Positions 33,484-44,874 of a stretch of DNA of 52,883 nucleotides are shown one piece after another. This DNA is from Schwartzia sp. (in: firmicutes) (GTDB lineage: Bacteria; Bacillota; Negativicutes; Selenomonadales; Selenomonadaceae), in contig JAFVAI010000002.1 of assembly GCA_017480545.1 (NCBI GenBank), positions 1 to 52,883 of the forward strand. Reading direction: 5' to 3'. Made by a program: the position numbers and the translations under genes. Position 1 is the first letter of the stretch, and each line of letters begins with the position of its first letter. The notes under the pieces are model-generated. The model had not been told where the DNA came from. It made no database searches and saw nothing but the letters and a program-made list of their open reading frames with translations.

Positions 33484-35658
33484 CTATCGTGCGATCTCGT
33501 CGGAGGCTATGGAATAGCCGTTCCTGCCGCCGGATTTCACTTTGTACAGCGCGTCGTCGGCGGTCTTGAACAGGTCGTCATAGGACGTGCCGTGCTCGGG
33601 GAAAATCGCCGCGCCCACGCTGCCCGTGACCTTAATATCCATGCCCTCGATGGCGACGGAACGGGCGGCTTCCACGATTTGCGCCGCCTTTCGCGCGACC
33701 ACTTCCCGTGTCAGCGTTCCCTCAATGAACACGGTGAATTCGTCGCCGCCGAAGCGCCCTACGCAGTCGCTTTTTCGGAACACGCATTTCAGCGCCTTGG
33801 CGAAATTTTGCAGGATCGCGTCGCCGCACTGATGGCCGTAAGTGTCGTTCGCTTCCTTGAAATGATCGAGGTCGATGATGTAAATAGCCGCCCCTTTTCC
33901 CTCCTGTGGCGCGGACAGAGCCTCCCGAACGATGCGCTCGAATCCCGCTTTGTTGTAAACGGAGGTCAGCTTGTCCGTCTCCGACTCCGCTTTGTAGCCG
34001 TCCCGGGCAATCCGCATCGCTTCCACGTTTGCCAACGCGATTTCCAAGTCCTTGTTTTTCTTTTGCAGAACCTTGTTCTGCTGTTTCTGCAAGCGGCTCC
34101 GATACAGCACAAACGCCATCGCCACGCCGCCCGCCAGCAAAAAACAGAAAAACATTGCCGTCTGCGTCGGATAGCGGTACAAAAGATACTTCACCGACAA
34201 ATGGGGCATTGCGTTTTCCTGCGCCAACCGCTCCACTTCCGCTCTGTTCATCCTGAGGAGCGCGGTATCGAGCACATCCTGCAGGATTTTCGGCTGCCTG
34301 GGCGATGCCGCCAAAACCACGGGCACCGCCGTTTCTTTCGTCGCCTCCAAATCGGAACGAAGGAAGAGACTGTTTTCCCTTCGCAGGTACATCGTGGGAA
34401 TGTAGGCTTCCTCATAAGCGCCGGAAGCCACCGCGTCCAAGCATTGCTCCACTGTCGCCATCATGCGGACGCGCTTTTTGTATTTGTTTCCAAAGTAATT
34501 GTCTACGCCGGGAAATCCGACGGGAAGAACCGCCGCCCCTTTCGCGAAATTTTCTGCTTTTCCGTCTCGACGGCGGACAACAGAATACGCCTCATTGCGA
34601 AAATTTCCGGAAAAATGCATCATCGGCGGCGAAAATCCGTTCACATACGTCGCGAAAGCCAAATCAATCTCGCCCGACTCCATCTTCCCGGCCAGCTCGT
34701 CCACGGACGCAACCTAACGCACCGAAAACCGAAGACCGCTGACATTCGACAAAAGCTTCAGGAAATCCACATACAGGCCTTCGGAATTTTCCAGATTGTT
34801 CCGGATGGTAAAGAAAGGCGCGAAGTCCGGCAGAAACCCAACGCGAAGCACCGACGAGTCCTCCACGAACATCCGCTCCGCTGCCGTCGGGCGCACAATG
34901 GCCTGCAAAGCCTTGTTCACATATTTCGTTTTCATGGCCGTGCCAAAGTCCGGGTCCAGCGCCTCAATCGTAAGGATCGCGTCCGCCAACCGCCCGGCGA
35001 GAGCGCTTTTCTCCCGTGTCGTCATGAACTGGGCCGAAACCATCGCGAAAGTGACCGCGTGGCGTTCACTTGCCGTCACATGATTGCCGTCGTCGCAAAT
35101 CGCGTCCAGTTCGCCGCCGCGCAACGCGCCCAACATGGCCTTCGGATCCCGGAACGGCCGCACTGTCACATGCCAGTCATTTTTCGACAAAAAATACGCG
35201 AGGGCGGTCATGCTCTCCTGATTCTCGAGAATACCGATGACTTTCCCGTTCACCGTCTCCGGCGTCATCGGCTGCCTCGGCTCGTCGCCGCGCCGATAGA
35301 GATGCAAAAGCGTCGAGCAGGGCGAACGCGCCGCAAAAATCATGCCGTCCGTATCGGGGCCTTGGCGCACCGGTGCCACAAAATCCAGTTCCCCGCGCAA
35401 GAGCTGTTCCCGGCATTCCTCATAGGAGCCGCTCATATATGAATACTGCCAACGGTTCTTTTTCGAAACCTCGTCCAGATAGCCGCGCAAACAATCGAGC
35501 AGCATACGATAAGCAAAATCGTTCTTCTGTCCCGGCGGCTCCACGAGCCCCACGCGAATTGTCCGCACCATATCCGGCGCTTCTTCGGCGCAAACGACGG
35601 GAAAGAAAAAACAGGCCGCAAAAAAAAGGGAAAACAGCGTGAAAAAAAGCCGAGCCAC
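33484..35658 (-). pseudogene. Diguanylate cyclase with periplasmic sensor, split by an in-frame amber codon
   Basis: Read without the TAG at 34714-34716, this is one protein of about 724 residues: N-terminal signal/membrane segment (LFFTLFSLFFAACFFF), two tandem periplasmic solute-binding-like domains, a membrane segment (FFCFLLAGGVAMAFVLY), a coiled coil and a GGDEF domain. The GGDEF motif RFGGDEF and the inhibitory-site RKSD five residues upstream are intact, so the enzyme could make cyclic di-GMP. The amber codon falls in the second binding domain, between FSVR and VASVDEL, with the frame unchanged. The GTG start at 35658 has AAAGGGG upstream. It may be a recent pseudogene, a sequence error or two separately translated pieces. 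Confidence 0.85.
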
Positions 35659-35761
35659 AACAATTCCCCTTTCCGTCAGAATGAGATGCGAAATTTTTAG
35701 AATGGGTGAGGAATTTATTGTCATAAGTATACCATGAAACGGCGCCAAGGAAAAGCCGGTC

Positions 35762-35791
35762 TTGACAAAGAGCAACGGTTTCCTATATACT
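35762..35791 (+). promoter_or_regulatory. Promoter of the tRNA cluster
   Basis: TTGACA (35762-35767) and TATACT (35786-35791) are 18 bases apart, 23 bases before the first tRNA gene. Strong consensus fit. Confidence 0.75.
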
Positions 35792-35814
35792 TTATAAGTC
35801 CCTTCGGACATGAT

Positions 35815-35890
35815 GGTTCGCTAGCTCAGTTGGCAGAGCATCTGACTTTTAATCAGAGGGTCCCGGGTTCAAATCCCGGGCGAGCCACCA
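35815..35890 (+). tRNA. tRNA-Lys (TTT)
   Basis: A 76-base tRNA with encoded CCA. Acceptor GGTTCGC pairs with GCGAGCC (one G-T). The anticodon loop CTTTTAA between TCTGA and TCAGA reads TTT. The T arm CCCGGGTTCAAATCCCGGG is standard. First of a four-gene cluster. Confidence 0.97.
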
Positions 35891-35891
35891 C

Positions 35892-35966
35892 GGCGCGTTG
35901 GTCAAGCGGTTAAGACACCGCCCTTTCACGGCGGTAACATGGGTTCAAATCCCGTACGCGTCACCA
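35892..35966 (+). tRNA. tRNA-Glu (TTC)
   Basis: A 75-base tRNA with encoded CCA starting one base after tRNA-Lys. Acceptor GGCGCGT pairs with ACGCGTC; anticodon loop CTTTCAC between CCGCC and GGCGG reads TTC. Confidence 0.96.
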
Positions 35967-35972
35967 TTTTCC

Positions 35973-36049
35973 GGCCCGGTAGTTCAGTTGGTTAGAATGC
36001 CGCCCTGTCACGGCGGAGATCATGGGTTCAAGTCCCATTCGGGTCGCCA
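35973..36049 (+). tRNA. tRNA-Asp (GTC)
   Basis: A 77-base tRNA with encoded CCA. Acceptor GGCCCGG pairs with TCGGGTC through two G-T pairs; anticodon loop CTGTCAC between CCGCC and GGCGG reads GTC. Its anticodon stem is identical to that of the preceding tRNA-Glu. Confidence 0.96.
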
Positions 36050-36091
36050 TCGCGAAACACCCGCGCTTTGCGCGGAATCCATATTGGAAAC

Positions 36092-36167
36092 GCCTCGGTA
36101 GCTCAGTCGGTAGAGCAAGGGACTGAAAATCCCTGTGTCAGCGGTTCGATTCCACTCTGAGGCACCA
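36092..36167 (+). tRNA. tRNA-Phe (GAA)
   Basis: A 76-base tRNA with encoded CCA. Acceptor GCCTCGG pairs with CTGAGGC; anticodon loop CTGAAAA between GGGA and TCCC reads GAA. A 42-base spacer with a small GCGC hairpin separates it from tRNA-Asp. Confidence 0.97.
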
Positions 36168-36176
36168 CGAAAAAAG

Positions 36177-36215
36177 AAGCACGGAACGATTTTTTCTTTC
36201 GTTCCGTGCTTTTTT
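36177..36215. terminator. Terminator shared by the tRNA cluster and htpX
   Basis: AAGCACGGAACGA (36177-36189) and TCGTTCCGTGCTT (36199-36211) form a 13-base stem with an A run before and a T run after, so it can stop transcription on both strands. Confidence 0.9.
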
Positions 36216-36231
36216 CATTCTGCTCCAATCG

Positions 36232-37101
36232 TCAGCGGCGCATTTCGCGCGCCTGCTCGCGAAGGCGGGCAATCCGATCCTGCATCGGCGGGTGGGTGCT
36301 GAAGAGGCCCGCAAAGGTCGCGTGGGCGTTCGCCAACGGATTTACGATGCAAAGATGCGCATTCGAGGTCGAGGCTCCGGCCAAAGGCCGCATCCGCGTC
36401 GAGGCGTATTCCAGCTTTTCAAGGGCCGAAGCCAGCGCCAGCGGGTCGCCACAGATTTCGCCGCCGCTCCTGTCCGCGTCATACTCGCGGGAACGCGAAA
36501 TCGCGAGCTGGATCATCATCGCCGCGAACGGCGCCACGATAATCGTGAAAAGAAGCCCCAACGCGCCGCCGTTGTCGTCCCGGTCGCTCGAGCGCCCGCC
36601 CCCGAAAATCGCCGCCCACTGCGCGATATGCGCGATGGTCGAGATAACACCCGCGATGGATGCCGCCACCGTCGAAATGAGTGTGTCCCGATGCTTGATA
36701 TGGGATAGCTCATGGGCGAGCACACCGCCCAGCTCCCTGTAGTCCAGCGTCTCCATGATGCCCGTCGTCACAGCCACCGCCGCATGCTCGGGATCGCGCC
36801 CTGTCGCGAAAGCGTTCGGCGTTGCGGAATGGATGACACAGACCTTCGGCATCGGAAGCTCCGCCTTTCGCGCCAGCTCTTCCACCAGACCGTAAAGCTC
36901 CGGCGCTTGGGCACGACTGATTTCCTGCGCACGGTACGCCGCCAAGACCATCTTGTCGCTGTACCAGTAGGAAAAGAAATTCATGGCGAGGGAAAAACAC
37001 AGCATGACGATCATTCCCTCCTGCCCGCCAAAGCTCCCGCCGACAACGACCAGAAGCATCGTCAAAAGCGCCATCAAAATCGTGGTTTTGAACGTATTCA
37101 T
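36232..37101 (-). CDS. htpX: Membrane zinc metalloprotease HtpX
   Basis: A 289-residue M48-family protease for quality control of membrane proteins. Two N-terminal membrane segments (residues 6-24 and 30-46) are followed by a cytoplasmic protease domain with the zinc site HELSHIKHRD (HExxH near residue 130). Two further hydrophobic stretches lie near 145-165 and 180-200. SREYDADR supplies the third zinc ligand. TPNAFATG is also family-typical. Its length matches bacterial HtpX. The ATG is preceded by AGGAGG. It stands alone, convergent with the tRNA cluster. Confidence 0.95.
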   Translation of the reverse strand: MNTFKTTILMALLTMLLVVVGGSFGGQEGMIVMLCFSLAMNFFSYWYSDKMVLAAYRAQEISRAQAPELYGLVEELARKAELPMPKVCVIHSATPNAFATGRDPEHAAVAVTTGIMETLDYRELGGVLAHELSHIKHRDTLISTVAASIAGVISTIAHIAQWAAIFGGGRSSDRDDNGGALGLLFTIIVAPFAAMMIQLAISRSREYDADRSGGEICGDPLALASALEKLEYASTRMRPLAGASTSNAHLCIVNPLANAHATFAGLFSTHPPMQDRIARLREQAREMRR

Positions 37102-37170
37102 AGTTTTTTTTCCTCCTTTTCTGCGTCCTTGCGGTTATCATAGCAACGGCAAATGAAAAAGTTATGAACT

Positions 37171-37204
37171 AAAAAAGCGGAGACTGTTTCCGCATCTCCG
37201 CCTT
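37171..37204 (-). terminator. Terminator of gyrB
   Basis: On the minus strand GCGGAGA and TCTCCGC pair (37201-37195 with 37183-37177) and TTTTTT follows directly. It lies seven bases after the gyrB stop and closes the dnaA-gyrB series. Confidence 0.8.
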
Positions 37205-37210
37205 TCCGTG

Positions 37211-39506
<2,296 letters not shown>

Positions 39507-39508
39507 GA

Positions 39509-40456
39509 CTATTCCCCCCTGCCGGAGCTCCGATTGCCGCGAGCTTTGCGCCTTTTTCCGTTTTTGTCCGTCTCCTCGCCTTCCCAAAGCAAATCGTAAC
39601 GGAGGCGAGCCATATATTTTTTTACGATTTCTTCCGTAAGGCCTTCCGGCTTCACGGAAGCATACAACATGACGAGCCGCTTCGCATCATCGCCGCTCTC
39701 GTCGCCTTGCCTGACACGGGCCGCCAAGGACCGAAGCAGGTCTTCCCTTTCCCTGCGAACGATTTCACGGGAACAATCGAGAATATCAAGGATTTCCCGG
39801 ACGTGGAGCCATGGCTCACGAAGAAGCAAGCTTCGGACAGCCGCGCCGGATGCCTCCCTCTTTTTCCTCGCACAGAAAGGGCAAAGCGACTCGTTCGGCG
39901 AAACCAGTCTGCCGCAATCGGCGCATGGGCGCCAACCGTCTTCCGCCCGAGCGCGCCTGAGCGCAAGGTTTTGCGCAAAAGCACGAGCCGCCGCTTTTCG
40001 AACCTCATCGTTTTTCACTTTCGCTTTCGCGACCATCATTTCGGAAGCCGCAATCTCATCCCCGCCGGGAATGACAAGCGTTTCTTCCGGCGCTTCCCTC
40101 TCCCGTGCTTTCCTGGCAAAATACTCAGAACGAGGCGAGCAGAAAACAATCTCTGTAACCAGCTCGTCGCATACGAAAGAGTTGATCCTGTCAATAATCT
40201 TCCGCTCCATATAGTGAAACTCATTGGCCCAGACCGGCGCGTCCGCCGCAAGGAACAATTTCTTGAAATCCATGCGGACCGGGCGTACATGACAGGCAAC
40301 GGCTTCGCCGACGATATCCGGCCAGTGGAGTTTCAAAAGATGAATCCGATACGTCTTTTCCTGACCTATAAAAGACACGAGACGCGGAAAAACCTCAAAA
40401 GGCCTTTCGGTTCGTTTTGAACGCGCCTGTCGTTTCGCGTCTTTTCCATTCTTCAT
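39509..40456 (-). CDS. DUF721/DciA-like protein with a zinc ribbon
   Basis: A 315-residue protein. Residues 25-115 are a DUF721 domain (HWPDIVGEAVACHVRPVRM, LFLAADAPVWANEFHYM). DciA proteins of this family help load the replicative helicase in bacteria without DnaC or DnaI. After a linker comes a zinc ribbon (CADCGRLVSPNESLCPFC, residues about 183-200) and a helical C-terminal region, which ordinary DciA proteins lack. Its ATG overlaps the recF stop by four bases. The position between recF and gyrB fits replication, but the helicase-loading role is inferred. Confidence 0.8.
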   Translation of the reverse strand: MKNGKDAKRQARSKRTERPFEVFPRLVSFIGQEKTYRIHLLKLHWPDIVGEAVACHVRPVRMDFKKLFLAADAPVWANEFHYMERKIIDRINSFVCDELVTEIVFCSPRSEYFARKAREREAPEETLVIPGGDEIAASEMMVAKAKVKNDEVRKAAARAFAQNLALRRARAEDGWRPCADCGRLVSPNESLCPFCARKKREASGAAVRSLLLREPWLHVREILDILDCSREIVRREREDLLRSLAARVRQGDESGDDAKRLVMLYASVKPEGLTEEIVKKYMARLRYDLLWEGEETDKNGKRRKARGNRSSGRGE

Positions 40457-41568
40457 GCCATCTTCACCGTCCCATGCTCGACACGGAACACCGTCCCGAA
40501 TCCCTCGGACGGAAGGTAGGCTTCATCCGTAGCCGTAATCAGGGCCTGCAATTCTTCCCCCCGGATAAACGAAAGCAGCTGCTCCCGTCGCCCGCGGTCC
40601 AGCTCACTCATGACATCGTCGAGAAGGAGCACCGGATATTCCCCGGTTTCTTCATGAAAAAACGCCAACTCGGCCAACTTCAGCGCAAGGATTCCCGTAC
40701 GTTGCTGGCCTTGGGAACCATAAGCGCGAAGGTCAACATCGTTGACCAGAAAAGCCAGATCGTCCCGATGGGGGCCGAAACGGGTAGCACCGCGAAGAAT
40801 ATCAAGCTTCTTGGATTCCGCCAGCTTCCCATTATACCACGAAAAAAGCTCCTTTGTCATACGCCCGTCGTTTTCCTCGTCCATACCGTGGATTTCATAT
40901 CGAAGTGCCAGACATTCGGCACCGCCGGAAATTTCCTTCTGTGTTTTTTCGGCCAAACCGTCCAGCTTTTTCACGGCATCAATTCTCTTTTTCATGACGG
41001 AAACGGCTCTCGGCACGAGCTGTGTGTCCCAAATGGGAAGCTCGTCTTCCGAGGCTTCCCCGTCCCGAATTTTTTTCAGCAGAGAATTTCTCTGGCTCAA
41101 AAGCCGCGTATAGATGGCTAGATCATAAAAATACGCGGGATCCGCTTGGGAAATTTCCATGTCGAGGAAACGGCGGCGTCCCGCAGGCGCTCCTTTAATC
41201 AAAAAAAGATCCTCCGGGGAAAAGAGAACGACGTTCAGCGTTCCAATCAGGTCTTTCATACGAATGGACGCGCCGTTTCGCGTCATCTTCCTTCTTTTGT
41301 CCCGAAAGAATCGAAATTCCAGTTCATTTTCCGCGTCGCGGCGCGAAAAAACCACAGAAAGCCGTGCTTCTCCCTCATTCCAACGAACCAGTTCCCCATC
41401 GGCGGAAGTTCGATGGGAACGGCCGAGAGCCCCATAATAGACGGCTTCCAAGATATTCGTCTTCCCTTGGGCGTTTTGTCCGAGAAAGACATTGGTTCCG
41501 GGCGCGAATTCCAAAGTCTGGTCCACGTAGTTCCTGTAATTTTTCATGGCGACACGCCGGATTTTCAT
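40453..41568 (-). CDS. recF: DNA replication and repair protein RecF
   Basis: A 371-residue SMC-like ATPase that, with RecO and RecR, loads RecA at gaps. Walker A is GQNAQGKTNILEAVYYG near residue 35; the signature is GSQGQQRTGILALKLAE and Walker B PVLLLDDVMSELD, all in the usual order. The start overlaps the S4-domain gene by four bases and the stop overlaps the DUF721 gene by four, so three genes are translationally coupled. Confidence 0.97.
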   Translation of the reverse strand: MKIRRVAMKNYRNYVDQTLEFAPGTNVFLGQNAQGKTNILEAVYYGALGRSHRTSADGELVRWNEGEARLSVVFSRRDAENELEFRFFRDKRRKMTRNGASIRMKDLIGTLNVVLFSPEDLFLIKGAPAGRRRFLDMEISQADPAYFYDLAIYTRLLSQRNSLLKKIRDGEASEDELPIWDTQLVPRAVSVMKKRIDAVKKLDGLAEKTQKEISGGAECLALRYEIHGMDEENDGRMTKELFSWYNGKLAESKKLDILRGATRFGPHRDDLAFLVNDVDLRAYGSQGQQRTGILALKLAELAFFHEETGEYPVLLLDDVMSELDRGRREQLLSFIRGEELQALITATDEAYLPSEGFGTVFRVEHGTVKMA

Positions 41569-41795
41569 GCCTGCTCCCCGCGAACCTCATATTCTTCGTC
41601 GCCGCCTTCGAAGCGCACCTTCACCACATCTCCGGAGGAAAGCTGCCTGCGCCGTGCCGTTTCCCGAACGCCGTTGACAAAAATCCTGCCTTCTTCCATC
41701 AGCGGCTTGACAGCACCACCTGTGGGAACGGCGCCGACAAGTTTCAAAAGCTGGTCAAGCCGTATCGTAGCCGTATGAATCGCAACGCTTTCCAT
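41565..41795 (-). CDS. yaaA: S4-domain RNA-binding protein YaaA
   Basis: A 76-residue protein consisting of an S4 RNA-binding domain (IRLDQLLKLVGAVPTGGAVKPL then GRIFVNG). It corresponds in size and position to Bacillus YaaA between dnaN and recF. The ATG at 41795 follows GGAGG by seven bases. It starts 13 bases after dnaN. A ribosome-related role is suggested by the family. Confidence 0.88.
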   Translation of the reverse strand: MESVAIHTATIRLDQLLKLVGAVPTGGAVKPLMEEGRIFVNGVRETARRRQLSSGDVVKVRFEGGDEEYEVRGEQA

Positions 41796-41808
41796 CTCAC
41801 GCCTCCGG

Positions 41809-42924
41809 TCATGGCTTTGTACGAACCGGCGTAAGGATATAGACAAAATCTTCCTTCTCCGGATCGCGGAGAGCGGCGGGTTTCAACGAATCGTTCAAGG
41901 AGAGCACGAATTCCTCTCCGTTGACGATTTTCAACACGTCGAGCAGATAGGAGGCGTTGAACGCTATTTTGATGTCTTCGCCGTCAATGACGGCAGGCAC
42001 GGTTTCTTCCGCCTTGCCAACGATCGGATTGTCCGAGGAAATATGGACCTCGCCCATATTGAAAATCAATTTGACCGTGTTGTATTCGGAGGAGCGCGCA
42101 ATCAAGCCGACGCGGGAAACAGCGGCCAAGAAATCGGCGGTTTTCAGCGTTACCCGTGTGGAAAATTCCGGCGGAATCGCGCGACGGTAATCCGGGAACT
42201 GCCCCTCGATGAGACGGCTGGTCAGATAGACTTTTTCCGTCTCAAAACTCATTTCGCTCCGAGTGCAGCGCACCGTGACTGCCTCGGGGATCTCGCTGCT
42301 CGTGATATGCTGGAGCTCTTCCAGTACCCGTTTGGGAACAATATACGTGTCCTTCCTGTCGAAGCTTTCTTCCAGTTTGCCCTCGTTGATGGCGAGACGA
42401 TGGACGTTGGTGGCGACCATGCGGACGGCGTTTCCTTCCAACTCCAAAAGGGCGCCGGTGAACACCGGGCGCGTCTCGTCCGTAGAGCAAGCAAACGTCG
42501 TCCGACGGATCAGGTCTTTCAGGACGGCGCTGCTGACCTTGAAAGTCTTGCCTTCGCTGATTTGATGAATCTGCGGATAGTCGACGGCATTCATGCTGAG
42601 AAGCGTGAAATTGGAGCGTCCGGAATCAATCTTGAAAATTTTTGTTTCCCGGTCGTAGTCCACCGTCACGTTTTCTTCTGGAAGCGTACGAACCACTTCC
42701 TGCAGATACCGTCCAGATACGACAGCGTCGCCGGGTTTCTCCACTTCCGCGGGAATATGGAGGAGGACGCCGATTTCATAATCCGTGGCTTGGATTTCCA
42801 AAAAATTTTCTGTAGCGTGCATATAAATGCCGGACATGATGGGAGTTTGCGGTTTATTGGCTACGGAACGTCCCGCGATTTGGATTGCCTGTACGAGATC
42901 CGATTTCAGACAGGAAAATTTCAC
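41809..42924 (-). CDS. dnaN: DNA polymerase III sliding clamp (beta subunit)
   Basis: A 371-residue clamp protein that encircles DNA and holds the replicase. It has the expected three similar domains and the normal length. Typical words include NKPQTPIMSGIYMHA near the start, FACSTDETRPVFTGALLE in the middle and the C-terminal YILTPVR close to the usual P-M-R end. The ATG follows GAGGTGC. It lies after dnaA with a 251-base gap that contains DnaA-box-like sites. Confidence 0.96.
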   Translation of the reverse strand: MKFSCLKSDLVQAIQIAGRSVANKPQTPIMSGIYMHATENFLEIQATDYEIGVLLHIPAEVEKPGDAVVSGRYLQEVVRTLPEENVTVDYDRETKIFKIDSGRSNFTLLSMNAVDYPQIHQISEGKTFKVSSAVLKDLIRRTTFACSTDETRPVFTGALLELEGNAVRMVATNVHRLAINEGKLEESFDRKDTYIVPKRVLEELQHITSSEIPEAVTVRCTRSEMSFETEKVYLTSRLIEGQFPDYRRAIPPEFSTRVTLKTADFLAAVSRVGLIARSSEYNTVKLIFNMGEVHISSDNPIVGKAEETVPAVIDGEDIKIAFNASYLLDVLKIVNGEEFVLSLNDSLKPAALRDPEKEDFVYILTPVRTKP

Positions 42925-43175
42925 GGTTATGCACCTCGTTTTATTGTTGATATAAAATATTAAAATTTAGTAGACGTAGTAATAGGGAATGTGGAAATGT
43001 GGATATGGCACTGAAAGCCTTATGACAGAAGATTTTCGGGATGTGCGAAACTATGTTGAAAAGGGAGAAGCAAAATCCACATCCGTCACAGGGAACATCA
43101 TCGTCCCTGCTTTTCCACATCTCTTGGACAGCTTTTCCCGGCTCCTTCCACAAGCTGAAACTGCCAAATATAATG
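42925..43175. other. dnaA-dnaN intergenic region: origin part with DnaA boxes
   Basis: No gene. DnaA-box-like nonamers (consensus TTATCCACA) are at 42990-42998 (ATTTCCACA, reverse) and 42998-43006 (ATATCCACA, reverse), and at 43073-43081 (AAATCCACA), 43111-43119 (TTTTCCACA) and 43144-43152 (CCTTCCACA) on the plus strand. An AT-rich stretch lies at 42945-42985 beside dnaN and could be the unwinding element. Together with the boxes upstream of dnaA this gives a two-part origin as in Bacillus. Confidence 0.7.
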
Positions 43176-44618
43176 TTACATCTGCCGGATGCGGTCAATC
43201 AATTCGCCGAGCTTCTGGTTGAAATGGGAATCCTGTTCCCTCTTTTTCGCGATTTTATCCCGGGCGTGCAATACGGTGGAATGATCCTTGCCTCCAAAAT
43301 ATTCGCCGATTTTTGTGGTGGAGGTATCCGTCAACGTACAGCAGAGATACATGGCAACTTGGCGCGGGAAAGCTACGTCTTGGCTTCGCCTCTTCGAGAA
43401 AAGATCCTCCGTGGAGATATTGAAATAGGAAGCGGTGACGTCCACGATCAGCTCCAACGTGAGTGCTTTTCTGCCTTCCGTCGGGTAGCTGCCGCGCATA
43501 GCCCGGCTGGCCAGATCGACGGTGATGCTCTGCTTGTCGATGGAAGCCTGGAGGACGACGCGGGTCAGCGCCCCCTCAAGCTCCCGGACGTTGCTATCGA
43601 CACGGCTGGCGATGAAATAGAAGACGTCGTCGTGAATGTCCAGATTATCGATCATCGCTTTCTTTTGAAGGATGGCGATACGGGTTTCAAGATCTGGCGC
43701 CGTGATGTCCACGGGAAGTCCCCATTCAAAGCGTGAACGGAGACGATCCTCGAGGTTCTTGATATCCCTCGGATGGCGGTCGGCGGACAGGATAATGGCC
43801 TTGTCGTCGTCATACAGCACATTGAAGGTGTGGAAAAATTCTTCCTGTGTTCTTTCCTTGGTGTAGAGGAATTGGATATCGTCCACCAACAGCACGTCGA
43901 CGTTCCTGTATTTTTTTTGGAATTCCTGCGGACGGCCGTCGCGGATTGAGGCGATGAAGTCGTTCAGGAATTTTTCGCTGGAAAGGTAGAGCACACGCAT
44001 ATTCGGATTGTTTTTCAAAATGCGGTTCCCGATGGCGTGCATCAGGTGCGTCTTTCCGAGGCCGACGCCGCCGTACAGAAAAAGGGGATTGTAGACCTCG
44101 CCCGGCTTTTGGGCGACGGCGAGAGCCGCTTCGTAAGCGGTTCGGTTCGACGTGCCGCGGACGAAATTTTCGAAGGTGTATTTTTCCTTTAAGGAAGAAA
44201 AGTCTCCAGGCTTCACCGGAGCAAAAAGATTTTTTTCCGTATGGGGAACAGACGCTTCCGGGCGGTCAGAGAAAAGAGCTGTCTGGGAAGCCGCCGCGTC
44301 TCCGTCGTGCAAGGCAAAGGAATAATCCGGCCGGGCTTCCGCCGCTTCGCCTTTTTTTCCTTCCCCCGATGTCGTTTCAATGCTGATCTCTATTCTTTTT
44401 CCAAGTACGGTTTCCGCAGCGTCACTTAAAAAAGGGAGGTAATGATCGCGAACGTAGTCACGGGAAAAATCTCTGGGCGCGCCCAGTACCATCGCCATAT
44501 CCGTAAGAGAAACCGGGGCCATAGGGACAATCCAACGTTGGTATTCCGTTTCTGTCGTAGTTTCCAGCAATTTTTCCAGCATCTTTTCCCATACGATCTG
44601 TGTTTCTTTCTGTTCCAT
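43176..44618 (-). CDS. dnaA: Chromosomal replication initiator protein DnaA
   Basis: A 480-residue initiator that binds origin boxes and opens the duplex. Domain I is at residues 1-90, a variable linker to about 145, then the AAA+ domain with NPLFLYGGVGLGKTHLMHAIG (Walker A) and VDVLLVDDIQFL (Walker B). The C-terminal helix-turn-helix carries DHSTVLHARDKI, the box-contact signature. The ATG at 44618 has AGGTG upstream; an in-frame extension to 44696 would cover the DnaA boxes and is unlikely. Confidence 0.97.
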   Translation of the reverse strand: MEQKETQIVWEKMLEKLLETTTETEYQRWIVPMAPVSLTDMAMVLGAPRDFSRDYVRDHYLPFLSDAAETVLGKRIEISIETTSGEGKKGEAAEARPDYSFALHDGDAAASQTALFSDRPEASVPHTEKNLFAPVKPGDFSSLKEKYTFENFVRGTSNRTAYEAALAVAQKPGEVYNPLFLYGGVGLGKTHLMHAIGNRILKNNPNMRVLYLSSEKFLNDFIASIRDGRPQEFQKKYRNVDVLLVDDIQFLYTKERTQEEFFHTFNVLYDDDKAIILSADRHPRDIKNLEDRLRSRFEWGLPVDITAPDLETRIAILQKKAMIDNLDIHDDVFYFIASRVDSNVRELEGALTRVVLQASIDKQSITVDLASRAMRGSYPTEGRKALTLELIVDVTASYFNISTEDLFSKRRSQDVAFPRQVAMYLCCTLTDTSTTKIGEYFGGKDHSTVLHARDKIAKKREQDSHFNQKLGELIDRIRQM

Positions 44619-44656
44619 GAGACTTACACCTGCCAAAAATAGGTCAAAAAAATCCG

Positions 44657-44739
44657 TTATCCACATAATTGTCAACAAATGTGGATAACTCTTCAAGGTA
44701 AACCACCGATATTTTATCAGACGAACAGGAATGAATCAA
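44657..44739 (-). promoter_or_regulatory. dnaA promoter with two perfect DnaA boxes (origin part)
   Basis: Two perfect, inverted DnaA boxes lie at 44657-44665 (TTATCCACA) and 44680-44688 (TGTGGATAA). On the minus strand TTGATT (44739-44734) and TAAAAT (44716-44711), 17 bases apart, form a promoter for dnaA. The boxes lie between this promoter and the gene, so DnaA probably represses itself. The region is AT-rich. Confidence 0.75.
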
Positions 44740-44761
44740 CAATTTTTGGCGGAAAATTAAA

Positions 44762-44790
44762 TTGACACGGTTCGGCGCGTAGTCTATAAT
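44762..44790 (+). promoter_or_regulatory. Consensus promoter of rpmH-rnpA
   Basis: TTGACA (44762-44767) and TATAAT (44785-44790) match the sigma-70/sigma-A consensus perfectly with the ideal 17-base spacer. The leader then has a CCGCCCC/GGGCGG hairpin at 44811-44829 before the rpmH ribosome site. Confidence 0.85.
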
Positions 44791-44874
44791 CAATGAAGCG
44801 ATTTCGTGACCGCCCCGCAAAAAGGGCGGCATTTCGCGGAATATAAAGGAAGATATCGGAGAGGAGGAATCAAG

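Noticed and set aside
34700..34720. Frameshift in the diguanylate cyclase gene
   Set aside because: The two halves are in the same frame; only a single TAG separates them.
33592..35442. 616-codon open frame antisense to the diguanylate cyclase
   Set aside because: The minus strand holds a recognisable GGDEF protein; the plus-strand frame is Arg/His-rich without motifs.
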